Assembly: GCF_006494535.1 (NCBI RefSeq)
Contig: NZ_VHIQ01000004.1
Span: 382,662 to 446,661 of the forward strand
Reading direction: 5' to 3'
Length of the DNA: 64,000 bases
DNA from: Paucihalobacter ruber
GTDB taxonomy: Bacteria; Bacteroidota; Bacteroidia; Flavobacteriales; Flavobacteriaceae
A program made the position numbers and the translations under genes. The notes under the pieces are model-generated. The model saw only the letters and a list, made by a program, of their open reading frames with translations. It ran no database searches and was not told the DNA's origin. Numbering within the stretch: the stretch's first letter is position 1; each line of letters opens with the position of its first letter. This document shows, piece by piece, positions 53,448 through 62,424 of this stretch.

Positions 53448-53468
53448 AATCCAGTTAATAACCGGATT
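53448..53468. promoter_or_regulatory. 21-base near-perfect palindrome upstream of the NmrA-like gene
   Basis: AATCCAGTTA and TAACCGGATT flank a central A, with one mismatch in ten pairs. It begins 52 bases before the start codon of the NmrA-family gene, a fitting place for an operator. The binding protein is unknown. Confidence 0.42.
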
Positions 53469-53506
53469 TCAATAACCAAAACCAACAAACATCCAAGAAT
53501 TAAAAT

Positions 53507-54145
53507 TTAAAAAACACCTCTGCAATTATCTGCCAATGATACGGTAATTCTATCTACTTCAATAGCACCGCTGGGCAGTTCTTCTATTTCTAGACCGGGA
53601 AAGTTGAGGGCCTTCTTCCAGATTTCAATAGTTGTAGAAAAATATTGAGAAGCTTGGGTATCAGTTTCGTATACAATAATGTCGTATGCTTCGTCTTTAT
53701 CGCCTCCAAATCTTGTAATAACCTGCCACTCACCGTTTCTTTTATAAGAGGTATTGGTGTCATCTGATTGCGGATAATACTTCCCGTCTGATGGTTTTAA
53801 AACCACCCAAATATCTTTATCATGTCCTTCAGGATAAACACCCATGGTTAAAATTCGACATTTTACTGCGTCGTTGGCAAGTGGCGAAATAATTTCAACG
53901 GTTTCAACCTCACCTTTAATTTCTTTAATGTTTCCCTTAGAAACTTGCTCAATTTGAGATTGCAGATTTACCAACCCAAAGTAGTATCCACCAAAAATCA
54001 CTAACATTACACCAATAACACCGAGTATAATTCTGAATTTAAAATTCATAAGACCAAGGTTCGCACCATTAATTTTGATACTATCCCCTATAGCCACCAG
54101 TAGTAGCACTACTCCAACCAGTAATAATACAATTTCAGCCGACAT
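53507..54145 (-). CDS. membrane-anchored protein of unknown function
   Basis: A 212-residue protein with two N-terminal transmembrane helices (about 4-21 and 38-58) and a soluble C-terminal domain of about 150 residues containing KCRILTMGVYPEGHDKDIWVVLKPSDGKYYPQ. The domain is probably periplasmic and beta-rich. I recognise no family. It is followed by the NmrA-like gene after about 110 bases and preceded by a 330-base spacer without genes. Confidence 0.6.
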   Translation of the reverse strand: MSAEIVLLLVGVVLLLVAIGDSIKINGANLGLMNFKFRIILGVIGVMLVIFGGYYFGLVNLQSQIEQVSKGNIKEIKGEVETVEIISPLANDAVKCRILTMGVYPEGHDKDIWVVLKPSDGKYYPQSDDTNTSYKRNGEWQVITRFGGDKDEAYDIIVYETDTQASQYFSTTIEIWKKALNFPGLEIEELPSGAIEVDRITVSLADNCRGVF

Positions 54146-54475
54146 GTGATTTAATTTTTAAATGAAACTACTTTATTTCTATGATGTTTCGGGGCTTAAA
54201 ACCATAATATAATGCTGTTTTAAAGCAAAAAATCTATCGCATTGTCATAAACAGCTCCTTAAAAATACTATTTTTTTACAACTATGGTACTGATTCTTAT
54301 CATAAAACCAACTATATAACCATCTTATATCCTATTCAGGCAATAAAAAGAACTAGGTTTTGAAGGTAAATGCTATTTATTAAATACTATATAAGAAAGG
54401 TTGACCCAATTTAATGAGTTGTTTGGTTGTAAACGAAAACTACAAAGAAATAAACTAATTGTGACCGATATAGTA
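54146..54475. other. 330-base AT-rich spacer, no gene seen
   Basis: No ORF of credible length, tRNA, terminator or strong repeat is visible in this stretch. It lies between two minus-strand genes of unknown function and should contain the promoter of the gene at 53507. Confidence 0.6.
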
Positions 54476-54892
54476 TTAAATAAAACGATTGTTCTCTAAA
54501 TCGTTTTTCATGCGTACTTCCGAAGGTCTTAACAATAACATATATACAATGAGTATTAGTCCAACAATCAAAAGGTCTTTTTGCAGAAACAAGATTAAAA
54601 ATGCTACGCCTTCAAGAACAGATAGACGCATGATTGTGGCTGTTTGATAAACGTTGAATTGTTCTTGAAATGAAGCAGTTTTAGAGATTTGCCTTAGTTG
54701 CTGCTTGTACAATACATGCGAAAGTAATACCGCTGCCGCTGCACCCAGCATTAGCAACAAAGCGGTATTGTTCATCTCAGGTAATTTTAAAAAATTTAAG
54801 GTATGTAGCCTGCCTACAATAATATAAGCCATAGTAACACCTGCAACAAGTGCTAAATGAATGATTTGTAGTGTTTTTATGGATGATTGCAT
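54476..54892 (-). CDS. small four-helix membrane protein
   Basis: A 138-residue integral membrane protein with four hydrophobic segments (about 9-27, 43-62, 87-104, 106-122) and a basic C-terminal tail (RPSEVRMKNDLENNRF). No domain recognised. It lies between a lipoprotein-like gene and a long spacer on the minus strand. Function unknown. Confidence 0.65.
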   Translation of the reverse strand: MQSSIKTLQIIHLALVAGVTMAYIIVGRLHTLNFLKLPEMNNTALLLMLGAAAAVLLSHVLYKQQLRQISKTASFQEQFNVYQTATIMRLSVLEGVAFLILFLQKDLLIVGLILIVYMLLLRPSEVRMKNDLENNRFI

Positions 54893-54946
54893 ATTAAATG
54901 TATAATTTAACGCAAAACTTCCATAAATCTATAAAATAAACCTTAG

Positions 54947-55555
54947 TTATTCAACGGTAAAATAATATTCTCTTTCGGAGTCGTTTAAAAATCGCCAGGA
55001 TACACTGCCACAAGTATTAAATCCTATTTGATTGGGATGATTTTCTATGGGGTAATTGTCGATAATAAATGTATGTCGGTTGGTGTTCTGAATAAAACCT
55101 TTACGCCAGCTCAACACATAATCGCCGGGTTCATTTGTTTTTAATCCAATTCGGTAACTATAAAATTGGTTATCTTCATCCAATTCTGGCCAAATTCTTA
55201 ATAAAGCATTCTCGCACGGTAGTGCCATCAAAAACTCACCGCGTTCTGTAATAATTTCAAATTCACCAACAGCATCCTTGGCATTGGAAAGTGCATTTGG
55301 AGTCATCAATTTGTATACAGAGAACTCATCGGGCTCAGGTTGCTCAGCAAAAACCGAATCGTTAACGGCGGTATCAAAAGCCTGGGCTGAAATTCTGCCT
55401 TCTATCCATATGGTTTCACCGGTCGAAAAATTAGACTGTGCGCTTATTGTTGCTTTGTAAGAACTGAAAAACAATTGACTTTCTTCTTCTTCGTCGCACT
55501 GAAAGGCCATTAAAAAAGGTGACAGTAATATTAATTGAATGATGCATTTTTTCAT
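54947..55555 (-). CDS. probable lipoprotein, unknown function
   Basis: A 202-residue protein starting MKKCIIQLILLSPFLMAFQC, a signal peptide ending in cysteine followed by an acidic run (DEEEE). This end resembles Bacteroidota lipoproteins, although the lipobox is not canonical. The same LMAFQC end occurs in the unrelated protein at 61155. The mature part looks beta-rich. An upstream ATG would add 12 residues, but the ATG at 55555 gives a proper signal start. Function unknown; probably at the outer membrane. Confidence 0.65.
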   Translation of the reverse strand: MKKCIIQLILLSPFLMAFQCDEEEESQLFFSSYKATISAQSNFSTGETIWIEGRISAQAFDTAVNDSVFAEQPEPDEFSVYKLMTPNALSNAKDAVGEFEIITERGEFLMALPCENALLRIWPELDEDNQFYSYRIGLKTNEPGDYVLSWRKGFIQNTNRHTFIIDNYPIENHPNQIGFNTCGSVSWRFLNDSEREYYFTVE

Positions 55556-55826
55556 GAGTTGTATTTTCTTTAAAGATATCAACAAACGCAAAAGGTTGCG
55601 CGGCTTAACGATTATTTAATACTGATAATATTTAATATTCATTTGTATGATCGGCAGCATACTAGTCATTGAGATTTATCGATAATTGAGATTTCCACTT
55701 CTAATTTTAATATCAGTAATTAAATTTAAAATCACTTTAAAAATCAAAATTTCACGATTAGTTAGGAGTGGCATTGATAAGATATGAAAATGATTTCTTC
55801 ATGCCGTTAATATTATCTTTTACAGT

Positions 55827-56510
55827 TTAATGATTAGTAAAGTTTCTCAAATCTTTATTAGAACCATAAATTACTAGAATATCATCCTTTTCTAAAATGG
55901 TATCGGGTGATGCTACACCTTGTACTTTATTTTCGTTTCTGGTTTTGCCTACAATACTGTTCACTTCTTCTTTTCTAATAGTAGTGAGCGCTAAAACGTT
56001 GAATTTTCTTCTTAGCTGTAGCTCTCTTATGGTTTTACCCGCATATTTATCGGGAATGTTGATTTCAAGAATACTAAAATCATCGCTTATTTCAAACGAA
56101 TCAACAACATGAGTTAAACAAAGTTTTTTAGCCCAGCGTTCGGCAGTTTCTTCTTCAGGATGCACTATTTCATCAACCCCTATAGCTTTTAGTACCTTTT
56201 CGTGTAGTGGATCTATGGCGCGACTAATCAATCGTTTTACTTCTAAATTTTTAAAGATAGCTGTGGTCATGATGTTAGCGCCCTGATCTTCACCTATGGC
56301 AATAATTACCACATCGGTTTCTTTTAACGGCAGTCCTGAGACGGTAAATTCGTCGGTAGCATCCATACAAATGGTATGCGAAATTTTTTCTTTAAACGCA
56401 TCTACCTTAATCATTCTATTGTCAATTCCAATAACCTCATTACCCTGTGATGTTAGTTTTTCGGCTAAAGAAGCGCCAAAATTACCCAAACCTATAATAA
56501 TGTATTTCAT
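55827..56510 (-). CDS. trkA: TrkA-type potassium uptake regulator
   Basis: A 227-residue cytoplasmic protein with an RCK_N Rossmann domain (GLGNFGASLAEKLTSQGNEVIGID at the start, read as GxGxFG...D) and an RCK_C domain (ILEINIPDKYAGKTIRELQL). This single-RCK KtrA-like size binds NAD(H) or ATP/ADP and gates the TrkH channel encoded just upstream (56609). The pair controls K+ uptake, important for osmotic balance in marine bacteria. The 271 bases following, 55556-55826, show no gene, only a short direct repeat ATTGAGATTT. Confidence 0.93.
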   Translation of the reverse strand: MKYIIIGLGNFGASLAEKLTSQGNEVIGIDNRMIKVDAFKEKISHTICMDATDEFTVSGLPLKETDVVIIAIGEDQGANIMTTAIFKNLEVKRLISRAIDPLHEKVLKAIGVDEIVHPEEETAERWAKKLCLTHVVDSFEISDDFSILEINIPDKYAGKTIRELQLRRKFNVLALTTIRKEEVNSIVGKTRNENKVQGVASPDTILEKDDILVIYGSNKDLRNFTNH

Positions 56511-56608
56511 ACCGTTTTATTTTTTGTTATTTGATATCATATGCAACACACTTTAAATCATTATGTTGTGAGATTAAAATTAATAATGGATGTTGCATCT
56601 GTTGATAG

Positions 56609-58357
56609 TTAGTTGATAGTGATTTCTTCGCTTGGATAGCGATAATTTATATGTTTTACCTTTCTAAAAACGGCTACAATAATCGACAGCATACTTACTC
56701 TGCCAATAAACATAACAGCCGTAACAATTAATTTACCCATGTCGCTTAAGTCGCCTGTAATACCTAAACTTAATCCTACCGTACTGTAAGCCGAAAAACA
56801 TTCAAAAGCAATATTTAACAAACCTTTTTCCGGATCTGAAATAGTGATGAGAACAATACCGGTTCCAATCACTATAAGTGATAAAGATATGGTAGCAAAA
56901 GCTCTTTTTACCGAAATATCGGCAATTTCTCTTCTAAAAACTTCAATTCGCTGTTTGCCTTTTGCCAAACTTAAAATGTTAAGCGTAGCTATGGCAAAAG
57001 TGCTGGTTTTAATACCGCCACCGGTTGATGCCGGCGAGGCGCCAATCCACATTAACAAAAAGGTAAACATAATGGTTGGAAAGGCAAGTGCGTTCATATC
57101 AACCGAGTTAAAACCTGCCGTTCTTGGTGTTGCGGCACCAAATAAAGCGTTTACCAGCTTCCCGAAAAACGAATGTTCGGCTAAAGTGTTGTTGTATTCA
57201 AACACTAAAAACAAAACAAAAGCAACTGCTGTAAGGCTTAAAGTAGTTACCAACGTAATACGACTGTTAATGTTTAGTACCCAGGGTTTATGGATTCTTA
57301 CTTTTGAATTAAAACGAAAAATATTAGTGATTTTATGTTTAATATAGTTGATTAAATTCACCACAATTGGAAATCCCAAACCACCAATGATGAACGTGGC
57401 AATTATAGTGAGTTGTAAGGCATAATTAAATCTAAATCCTGTTTCGTAAATACTATTGCTTAGCGTTGAAAAACCTGCGTTACAAAAGGCAGATATGGCA
57501 TGAAATACCGAGAAGTATAACTTATCTGTAAAATTGCTGATTAAGGATTTATCAAGCGAAAAATAAATAAATACTGCTGCGGTAAGTTCAACCATAGCAG
57601 TAATAACGATAATGTTTTTTAGGGTACTAAATACATCACCTAATTTTTGCGAATTAGTCATTTCGCTTAAGGTTAACTGATTTTCGTAAGTGCTGCCACC
57701 TTTAAAAAAATAACTAAAATAACTGGCAAAAGTTAAAATTCCCAATCCGCCAATTTGTATTAAAAATAAGATGATAGATTGGCCAAATGTTGTAAAATAA
57801 GTGCCGGTATCAACCACAATTAAGCCTGTAACACATACAGCACTGGTTGATGTAAATAAAGCGTCTATATAACTAATGCCATCATGAGTTGCTTTTGGTA
57901 ACAACAATAATAATGAACCCAAAAATATAATGGTTAAAAAACTGAGTATAAATATTTGCGCCGGATTAAAGTAGGTCCTGTTTAAGTTGAGCTTTTGTAC
58001 TGAAAATTCTCTAACAAATGTCAATACTACGGCTAAAATAACCCAAAGCGGATTTTCTAAAATTAAATCGGTTTTAAACGCCTCTCCTACAAATAGATAC
58101 ATATAAAAAATGTAAAGCGTATAGGCAACCGAAAGCATATCAAATACTGCTACTTTTCTCTTAAATAATGTTATATTTTCAAAATACCTTGCAAAAGTAG
58201 ACGCCAAACCTAAGGCAATCACAATAAAATAAAAACCATCTACAACTTGCTGAACCAAAGTGGCTTTTGAAAACCCAAAGTCAAAAATAAAGGCAAGAAC
58301 ACCTATTAAACTTGCCCAAAATGCAATTTTGTATAAAATTTTTAAGCGGTGATTCAT
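56609..58357 (-). CDS. trkH: TrkH/KtrB-type potassium transporter
   Basis: A 582-residue inner-membrane K+ channel-like subunit. Selectivity-filter-type loops are visible in TSTSAVCVTGLIVVD, ISAFCNAGFSTLS, GAATPRTAGFNSVD and SAYSTVGLSLGITG, four repeats as expected. The N-terminal ~110 residues add helices ahead of the usual core. It forms a two-gene operon with trkA, 98 bases later. Ion specificity follows from the filter glycines; cation symport is not determined. Confidence 0.94.
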   Translation of the reverse strand: MNHRLKILYKIAFWASLIGVLAFIFDFGFSKATLVQQVVDGFYFIVIALGLASTFARYFENITLFKRKVAVFDMLSVAYTLYIFYMYLFVGEAFKTDLILENPLWVILAVVLTFVREFSVQKLNLNRTYFNPAQIFILSFLTIIFLGSLLLLLPKATHDGISYIDALFTSTSAVCVTGLIVVDTGTYFTTFGQSIILFLIQIGGLGILTFASYFSYFFKGGSTYENQLTLSEMTNSQKLGDVFSTLKNIIVITAMVELTAAVFIYFSLDKSLISNFTDKLYFSVFHAISAFCNAGFSTLSNSIYETGFRFNYALQLTIIATFIIGGLGFPIVVNLINYIKHKITNIFRFNSKVRIHKPWVLNINSRITLVTTLSLTAVAFVLFLVFEYNNTLAEHSFFGKLVNALFGAATPRTAGFNSVDMNALAFPTIMFTFLLMWIGASPASTGGGIKTSTFAIATLNILSLAKGKQRIEVFRREIADISVKRAFATISLSLIVIGTGIVLITISDPEKGLLNIAFECFSAYSTVGLSLGITGDLSDMGKLIVTAVMFIGRVSMLSIIVAVFRKVKHINYRYPSEEITIN

Positions 58358-58408
58358 TTAACAAAAATAGTTTTTTTGTGAAGTGCTTTCAAAATAATCG
58401 CTTAAAGA

Positions 58409-59530
58409 TTAATGTTTACCAATTTGTTCCGAAAATCTAATGGCAATAGAAGAACCAATAATAAAATTGTTATGAGTGTTAGTACCTGAAGTTTCAAAAA
58501 TTGGGTCCTTACTGTTTAACCATCGTCCTTCCAGTCTACAAATAATGTTTTGATGGGGTACATAATCTAAATTAAAAGAAACTCCTGTTGTTTGAAAACC
58601 GTTTGGTGTACTTGTTGGAATAATAACTCCTGTTTGATCTCGGTAGTATTCTGCTCTTACTGCGGTTTTCCAGTTTTGGTTAATGCTGTACTGTGTTATT
58701 AGAACCGGACTTAACCACAGATCATAATCTGAGCTTCCTTTTGAACTTTGTTGGGCTCCAATATCAAAACCGGCAATTAATTGCCATCTATCAGACAGTT
58801 CAAATTGTCCATATAAATTGTTAAAGTAACGTAGTCTTCTAGTAATATCAGGATCATCTGTTCCAAAAAATGTGCTCCAATTAAGTGTTATTTCATCGTT
58901 TGCATTATAGGTTAGTTGAGTCCCAAATGATAGGTGCGAATTACCTTCTAAACGTTGAATGCGTTGCCATCCGTTTAGCAGTAGTAAGGCTATTTCCCAT
59001 TTCTTATTAGGATTATAAGTTAGTTTGGCACCCGTTAAAAAGTAAGGTGAGTTTTCGGCTAAGAGCGAACGTGTTAAAGTTAAATTATCTATAGATACAG
59101 CACTTTCAAAGCCAATATGCGATGGCAATACCCCTACGTCTAACCATAAATTATTCGATTTATTCAATGAAATGCCAATATTAGCTTCAAAAATGTTTTT
59201 TAAAAGTCCCGGTTCAGCAATATAATTATCATTGGCATAGGTGCCCGTTTGCAAGGCAAAATTGGCTCTGTATTTTGAGTGATCAACAACAAATTTTACA
59301 AAAGCCAGATTAACATTAAATTCGTTATGTCTATTATGGTTAAATAAAAAGTCTTGTCTGTTGGTGCCTTGTGGTTGATTAAAGTCGTATACATAAAAGA
59401 TATCTGTAAAACCTGATATGTTGATACCGGGTCTTTGTTGCCAGGTGCTATCGCTTTGAGCTGAGATATCTGTGCAGAATAAACAAACACTTAAAAAGAA
59501 CAGCCGTTTAAATTGTTTTTTTAAATTCAT
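58409..59530 (-). CDS. outer-membrane beta-barrel porin-like protein
   Basis: A 373-residue protein with a signal peptide (KKQFKRLFFLSVCLFCTDISAQ) and a beta-barrel pattern through the mature part, from ISGFTDIFYVYDFNQPQG to the C-terminal SIAIRF near the end. It resembles the OprP/Bbp2-like (DUF1597-type) porins of Bacteroidota. The longer frame beginning at 59602 adds 24 residues without signal character, so the ATG at 59530 is used. It follows the Trk genes' upstream side but is not clearly coupled with them. Confidence 0.8.
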   Translation of the reverse strand: MNLKKQFKRLFFLSVCLFCTDISAQSDSTWQQRPGINISGFTDIFYVYDFNQPQGTNRQDFLFNHNRHNEFNVNLAFVKFVVDHSKYRANFALQTGTYANDNYIAEPGLLKNIFEANIGISLNKSNNLWLDVGVLPSHIGFESAVSIDNLTLTRSLLAENSPYFLTGAKLTYNPNKKWEIALLLLNGWQRIQRLEGNSHLSFGTQLTYNANDEITLNWSTFFGTDDPDITRRLRYFNNLYGQFELSDRWQLIAGFDIGAQQSSKGSSDYDLWLSPVLITQYSINQNWKTAVRAEYYRDQTGVIIPTSTPNGFQTTGVSFNLDYVPHQNIICRLEGRWLNSKDPIFETSGTNTHNNFIIGSSIAIRFSEQIGKH

Positions 59531-59817
59531 TTTTAAAAAACTTTTTATAAAAGGGAAATATAATAGAAAAGGTCGTGATATTTTGTTATTAAATGGTGTC
59601 AAAATAAAGAGATAGCTCGTAGGTTGATGAAAATACTATGTTCGTTCAAACACCAAATCCAGACCGTCAACCTAAGAGATGCCTAAAATCATTTGTCCGT
59701 TGATATTCAATATGCTGAATTAGTTTCAAATATAATAAAACAACTTATTAAAGCTAAGTGCAAATTCTTAAAAATATATGTTTGGTAAATTCCTTTGGTA
59801 ACAGTTCAATATTTAAT
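59531..59817. other. 287-base spacer with an inverted repeat
   Basis: No credible gene. TAGGTTGA (59620-59627) and TCAACCTA (59667-59674) form a perfect 8-base inverted repeat with a 39-base loop in the upstream region of the porin gene. It may be a leader structure or a relic. Confidence 0.4.
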
Positions 59818-60897
59818 CTAAAACCCCAAATGTTCCTCAAACCATCCAAAAAACTGCCTCATGGGTTTGTTATCATTAAATCTGTAACCCAAATGCATTA
59901 AAAAATAAGCTTGTTGCCTACTAAACTGACCGGCCTCGTTGTTGGTATGGTTAAAATTTCTCCAGTTACCCGAAATACCAAAAAACCAGCGGTAATCGTT
60001 ATACCCCATTCCAAACTCCGGTTCTACAGCAAAAATGGTATTGTTAAAGGTTAAATCATTTCCATTAGTAATTTCGTATGCCGCGTGATTATATCCCAAA
60101 CCGGCAAATACTCCTAAGGTGAGATACCACTTTTGTGAGGTAACAAAGGTGTGTAAATAGCCCAGTTGTGCCGTTATATCTACGCTCTCAAAATCGGTAG
60201 CAGTGCCCGTTGATTGTGGCGGAAGATTCGGATTTACAACACTGTAAGCGTATCTTAAAGTGGGAATAAAACTACCGGCACTTGTAAGTTGCCGCTCGGT
60301 TTGTGCATAATGTGCTCTGTATGAAAAATTGTTGTTAGCGATGTAAAACGTACTGCCTTGTAGCATGGTTAAAGTAGTACTATTGAGTAAATTTTGGTCT
60401 ATAATTAAGCTGTTGCTGTCACGATTTCGGTTGACAAAACCTTGATTGTATAACAGTCTTAATTCCTGACGCCATTGGTCTGAATAAAAAAAGTTTAAAC
60501 TAACGCTGTACGATGTAGCTGATGAGTTTTGTACCACATTACTCTGTAAAAAATCGGGCGAAAAAGACGCTTCAATGGCAATCCACTTATAATCAAGAGA
60601 CAGACCTAACAAATATTGACCCGCAGGTATCAAATCAATAACCTCATTATTGGTTAAAGACCTAAACTGAAAGTTGGATTCGTTGGTTGTAATAAAGCTT
60701 TTAATAATGATATTTTCAAAATAATTCACCCTGTATTGTGGATCATATCCTTTGAGATCAGCATGTTTTTGTTGCATATCCTTATCATAGTCACGCATGG
60801 GCTGCCCTGTAATCTGACTAAACCAGATAAAGGCTAAAAAAAAGTTGATTAAGTTAAAGTTTGAAACCGAATTGCGCGCTATTTTGATGGCTGTCAT
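59818..60897 (-). CDS. outer-membrane protein of DUF4421 type
   Basis: A 359-residue exported protein, with a hydrophobic segment near residues 16-31 as signal, then a domain with YFENIIIKSFITTNESNFQF and AGQYLLGLSLDYKWIAIEASFSP that I read as DUF4421. The remainder alternates aromatic and polar residues, as in a beta-barrel, and ends in HLGYRFNDNKP and a short tail. Location in the outer membrane is inferred. Function unknown. It stands alone, with 257 featureless bases on its upstream side. Confidence 0.7.
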   Translation of the reverse strand: MTAIKIARNSVSNFNLINFFLAFIWFSQITGQPMRDYDKDMQQKHADLKGYDPQYRVNYFENIIIKSFITTNESNFQFRSLTNNEVIDLIPAGQYLLGLSLDYKWIAIEASFSPDFLQSNVVQNSSATSYSVSLNFFYSDQWRQELRLLYNQGFVNRNRDSNSLIIDQNLLNSTTLTMLQGSTFYIANNNFSYRAHYAQTERQLTSAGSFIPTLRYAYSVVNPNLPPQSTGTATDFESVDITAQLGYLHTFVTSQKWYLTLGVFAGLGYNHAAYEITNGNDLTFNNTIFAVEPEFGMGYNDYRWFFGISGNWRNFNHTNNEAGQFSRQQAYFLMHLGYRFNDNKPMRQFFGWFEEHLGF

Positions 60898-61154
60898 TTT
60901 AAAAGAAAAGGAATTGGATTCTGAGAATAGTTATAATAGCCATCGCACAATTGATTATAACAAATCTACAAAATAAATCAAGGGATTAATACCTCTTCTA
61001 CCTGCTTTAAATTTTTAAATAAAAAAATATTGAAGTTATAACCCACCTTATCAAACTTGTAAAGCACCACATAACACAAAAGCCAAAAATGTTATAAAAC
61101 AACGACAAACGGTCTCATCATAGGCTAGTCTGCTTTTAGCTCACAACAATGAGT

Positions 61155-61577
61155 TTAATCTCTTTTAACCCAAGTTTGTTGAAAACTCACCCCATTATCG
61201 GTGAAGTTGAAAGTGAGTTCTGTAAAGTTATTATTCATCAAAAAACCATAAGTAAATATCTGGTTATTGGATGGTTCAAATACAATGGTGTCTGAATTTA
61301 AATCTACAGTGAAAATACCGCTATAAACATTATTTGTATCTTCTGTATAGACGTACATGCCTATTAGATCATCCTCGTTCTCATCCGTTCTAAATTCAAT
61401 TAATTTGCAGCATTTTGGCAACAAGTCCATTATATTACCATTCATCACTTCACTATTAATTTCCCAGCGACCCAGTAATCCGGTTTCATTTAAACTATCA
61501 TCAATAATTTCTAAATCATCACCGCATTGAAAAGCCATTAATAAGGGTAACAACAGCAGAAATTTAAAATATTTCAT
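61155..61577 (-). CDS. small probable lipoprotein (lipocalin-like size)
   Basis: A 140-residue protein starting MKYFKFLLLLPLLMAFQC, followed by GDDLEIIDDS, so a lipoprotein signal with acidic start of the mature chain. The mature part contains LLGRWEINSEVMNGNIMDL and late NFTELTFNFTDNGVSFQQTW, a pattern like lipocalin-like small lipoproteins (LLGxW...). An upstream ATG would add 13 residues; the ATG at 61577 is preferred. Function unknown. Confidence 0.68.
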   Translation of the reverse strand: MKYFKFLLLLPLLMAFQCGDDLEIIDDSLNETGLLGRWEINSEVMNGNIMDLLPKCCKLIEFRTDENEDDLIGMYVYTEDTNNVYSGIFTVDLNSDTIVFEPSNNQIFTYGFLMNNNFTELTFNFTDNGVSFQQTWVKRD

Positions 61578-61800
61578 AGGGCAACACCTTTTGGGTAAAA
61601 ATAAATAATGCAGCATAAGAAATCAATCATATAGCGTTGCCAAAATGTTAAGACACGGTAAATAGAAAGGCTTTAAAGTTAGCTATTGTTAACAATTCCA
61701 ACCTAGAAGGCAACGTATTTTTGTTGGATAGAATACTTTTTTTTCTATAGAATTTTATGGCCGGTCATTAGTTGGTCAAGGGTGCTTGTATGGTGACGTG

Positions 61801-61850
61801 GCATCCCGCAGGGTGCTATACATCTTAAGTTTGCTTTTTAATTCAGTTAT
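61801..61850. repeat. left copy of a direct repeat with adjacent hairpin
   Basis: A hairpin GCATCCC-GCA-GGGTGC (61801-61816, one bulged base) is followed by TATACATCTTAAGTTT (61817-61832) and AATTCA (61840-61845). A very similar block in the same orientation lies at 63865-63890, so the two flank the kinase-like and deiminase-like genes. The wider spacer 61578-61866 holds no gene but also an inverted repeat CGTTGCC/GGCAACG (61635-61641, 61709-61715). Confidence 0.55.
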
Positions 61851-61866
61851 TTGTTGCAAAACGTTT

Positions 61867-62355
61867 TTATTCCGTAATAATTATTCCGCTAATCATTTCT
61901 TTTTCAGTTGGTTTTTCGAACCAATTTTCCATAAAATCAAAATTTTCTTTACTTACTTCAAATTCGAAAGTAGCACCTTTTTCATCATTCCTTTTCATTA
62001 CTCTTTGAAATCTGGTTTCTTTTGAGATATCCAATAAATGAGTTTTCAGTTCAAATCCGTTCTCATGGGCAAATTTTCTAAATTTTTCCCTATGCTCGAA
62101 TTTTGATAATCCCAAGTCCAGAATTGAGTCAGTTTTTGAATTTTCCAACTGCGTTACTAGTTCCATTATCATTTTTTCAGCCCGATCTATTCTTTCTAAA
62201 AACCATTCCAAACCGTCATCAGCTTTTTTGTCGGCAAGGAATAATGTCTTATTCCACTTGTCAATTGAAAAAATAATTCCGTTTGATTTTCTTTTCAATT
62301 CGGTTGAGTATGTCGTTTTTCCAGAACCTGTATTTCCAACTATTAGGTGTATCAT
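61867..62355 (-). CDS. P-loop kinase-like ATP-binding protein
   Basis: A 162-residue protein with Walker A GNTGSGKTT at residues 6-14, an early DKW in IIFSIDKWNKTLF, a helical middle, and RFQRVMKRNDEKG, which resembles the lid of small kinases and AAA-type zeta-like NTPases (COG0645/AAA_33-like). It may phosphorylate a small molecule or be a toxin-like kinase; no antitoxin gene is adjacent. A TTG at 62367 would add four residues; the ATG at 62355 fits better. The gene lies directly downstream of a bipartite hairpin and is bracketed by repeats, so it is probably acquired DNA. Confidence 0.8.
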   Translation of the reverse strand: MIHLIVGNTGSGKTTYSTELKRKSNGIIFSIDKWNKTLFLADKKADDGLEWFLERIDRAEKMIMELVTQLENSKTDSILDLGLSKFEHREKFRKFAHENGFELKTHLLDISKETRFQRVMKRNDEKGATFEFEVSKENFDFMENWFEKPTEKEMISGIIITE

Positions 62356-62373
62356 TTTGTTTTTCAAATGTGT

Positions 62374-62424
62374 GCTAACGGTCTGAATAAACGCCTGTTT
62401 TAATGGCGTTTATTTTTTGTTAGC
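62374..62424 (-). repeat. attC-like bipartite hairpin
   Basis: GCTAAC (62374-62379) pairs with GTTAGC (62419-62424), and further inside AATAAACGCC (62386-62395) pairs with GGCGTTTATT (62405-62414), with unequal internal spacers (6 and 4 bases) and a 9-base loop. The stop codon of the upstream gene (62410-62412) lies inside it and the next start is about 20 bases beyond. This is the arrangement of an integron cassette recombination site, although the outer bases do not fit the strict core consensus. As a terminator it would also work. Confidence 0.5.

Noticed and set aside
59597..59702. Short open frame of about 35 codons upstream of the porin, possibly a transposase relic
   Set aside because: No start codon at its head, no recognisable similarity, and length is expected by chance in AT-rich DNA.
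61786..62025. 79-codon plus-strand frame across the left repeat and the kinase-like gene
   Set aside because: It runs antisense over the P-loop gene and its translated sequence has no features of a real protein.
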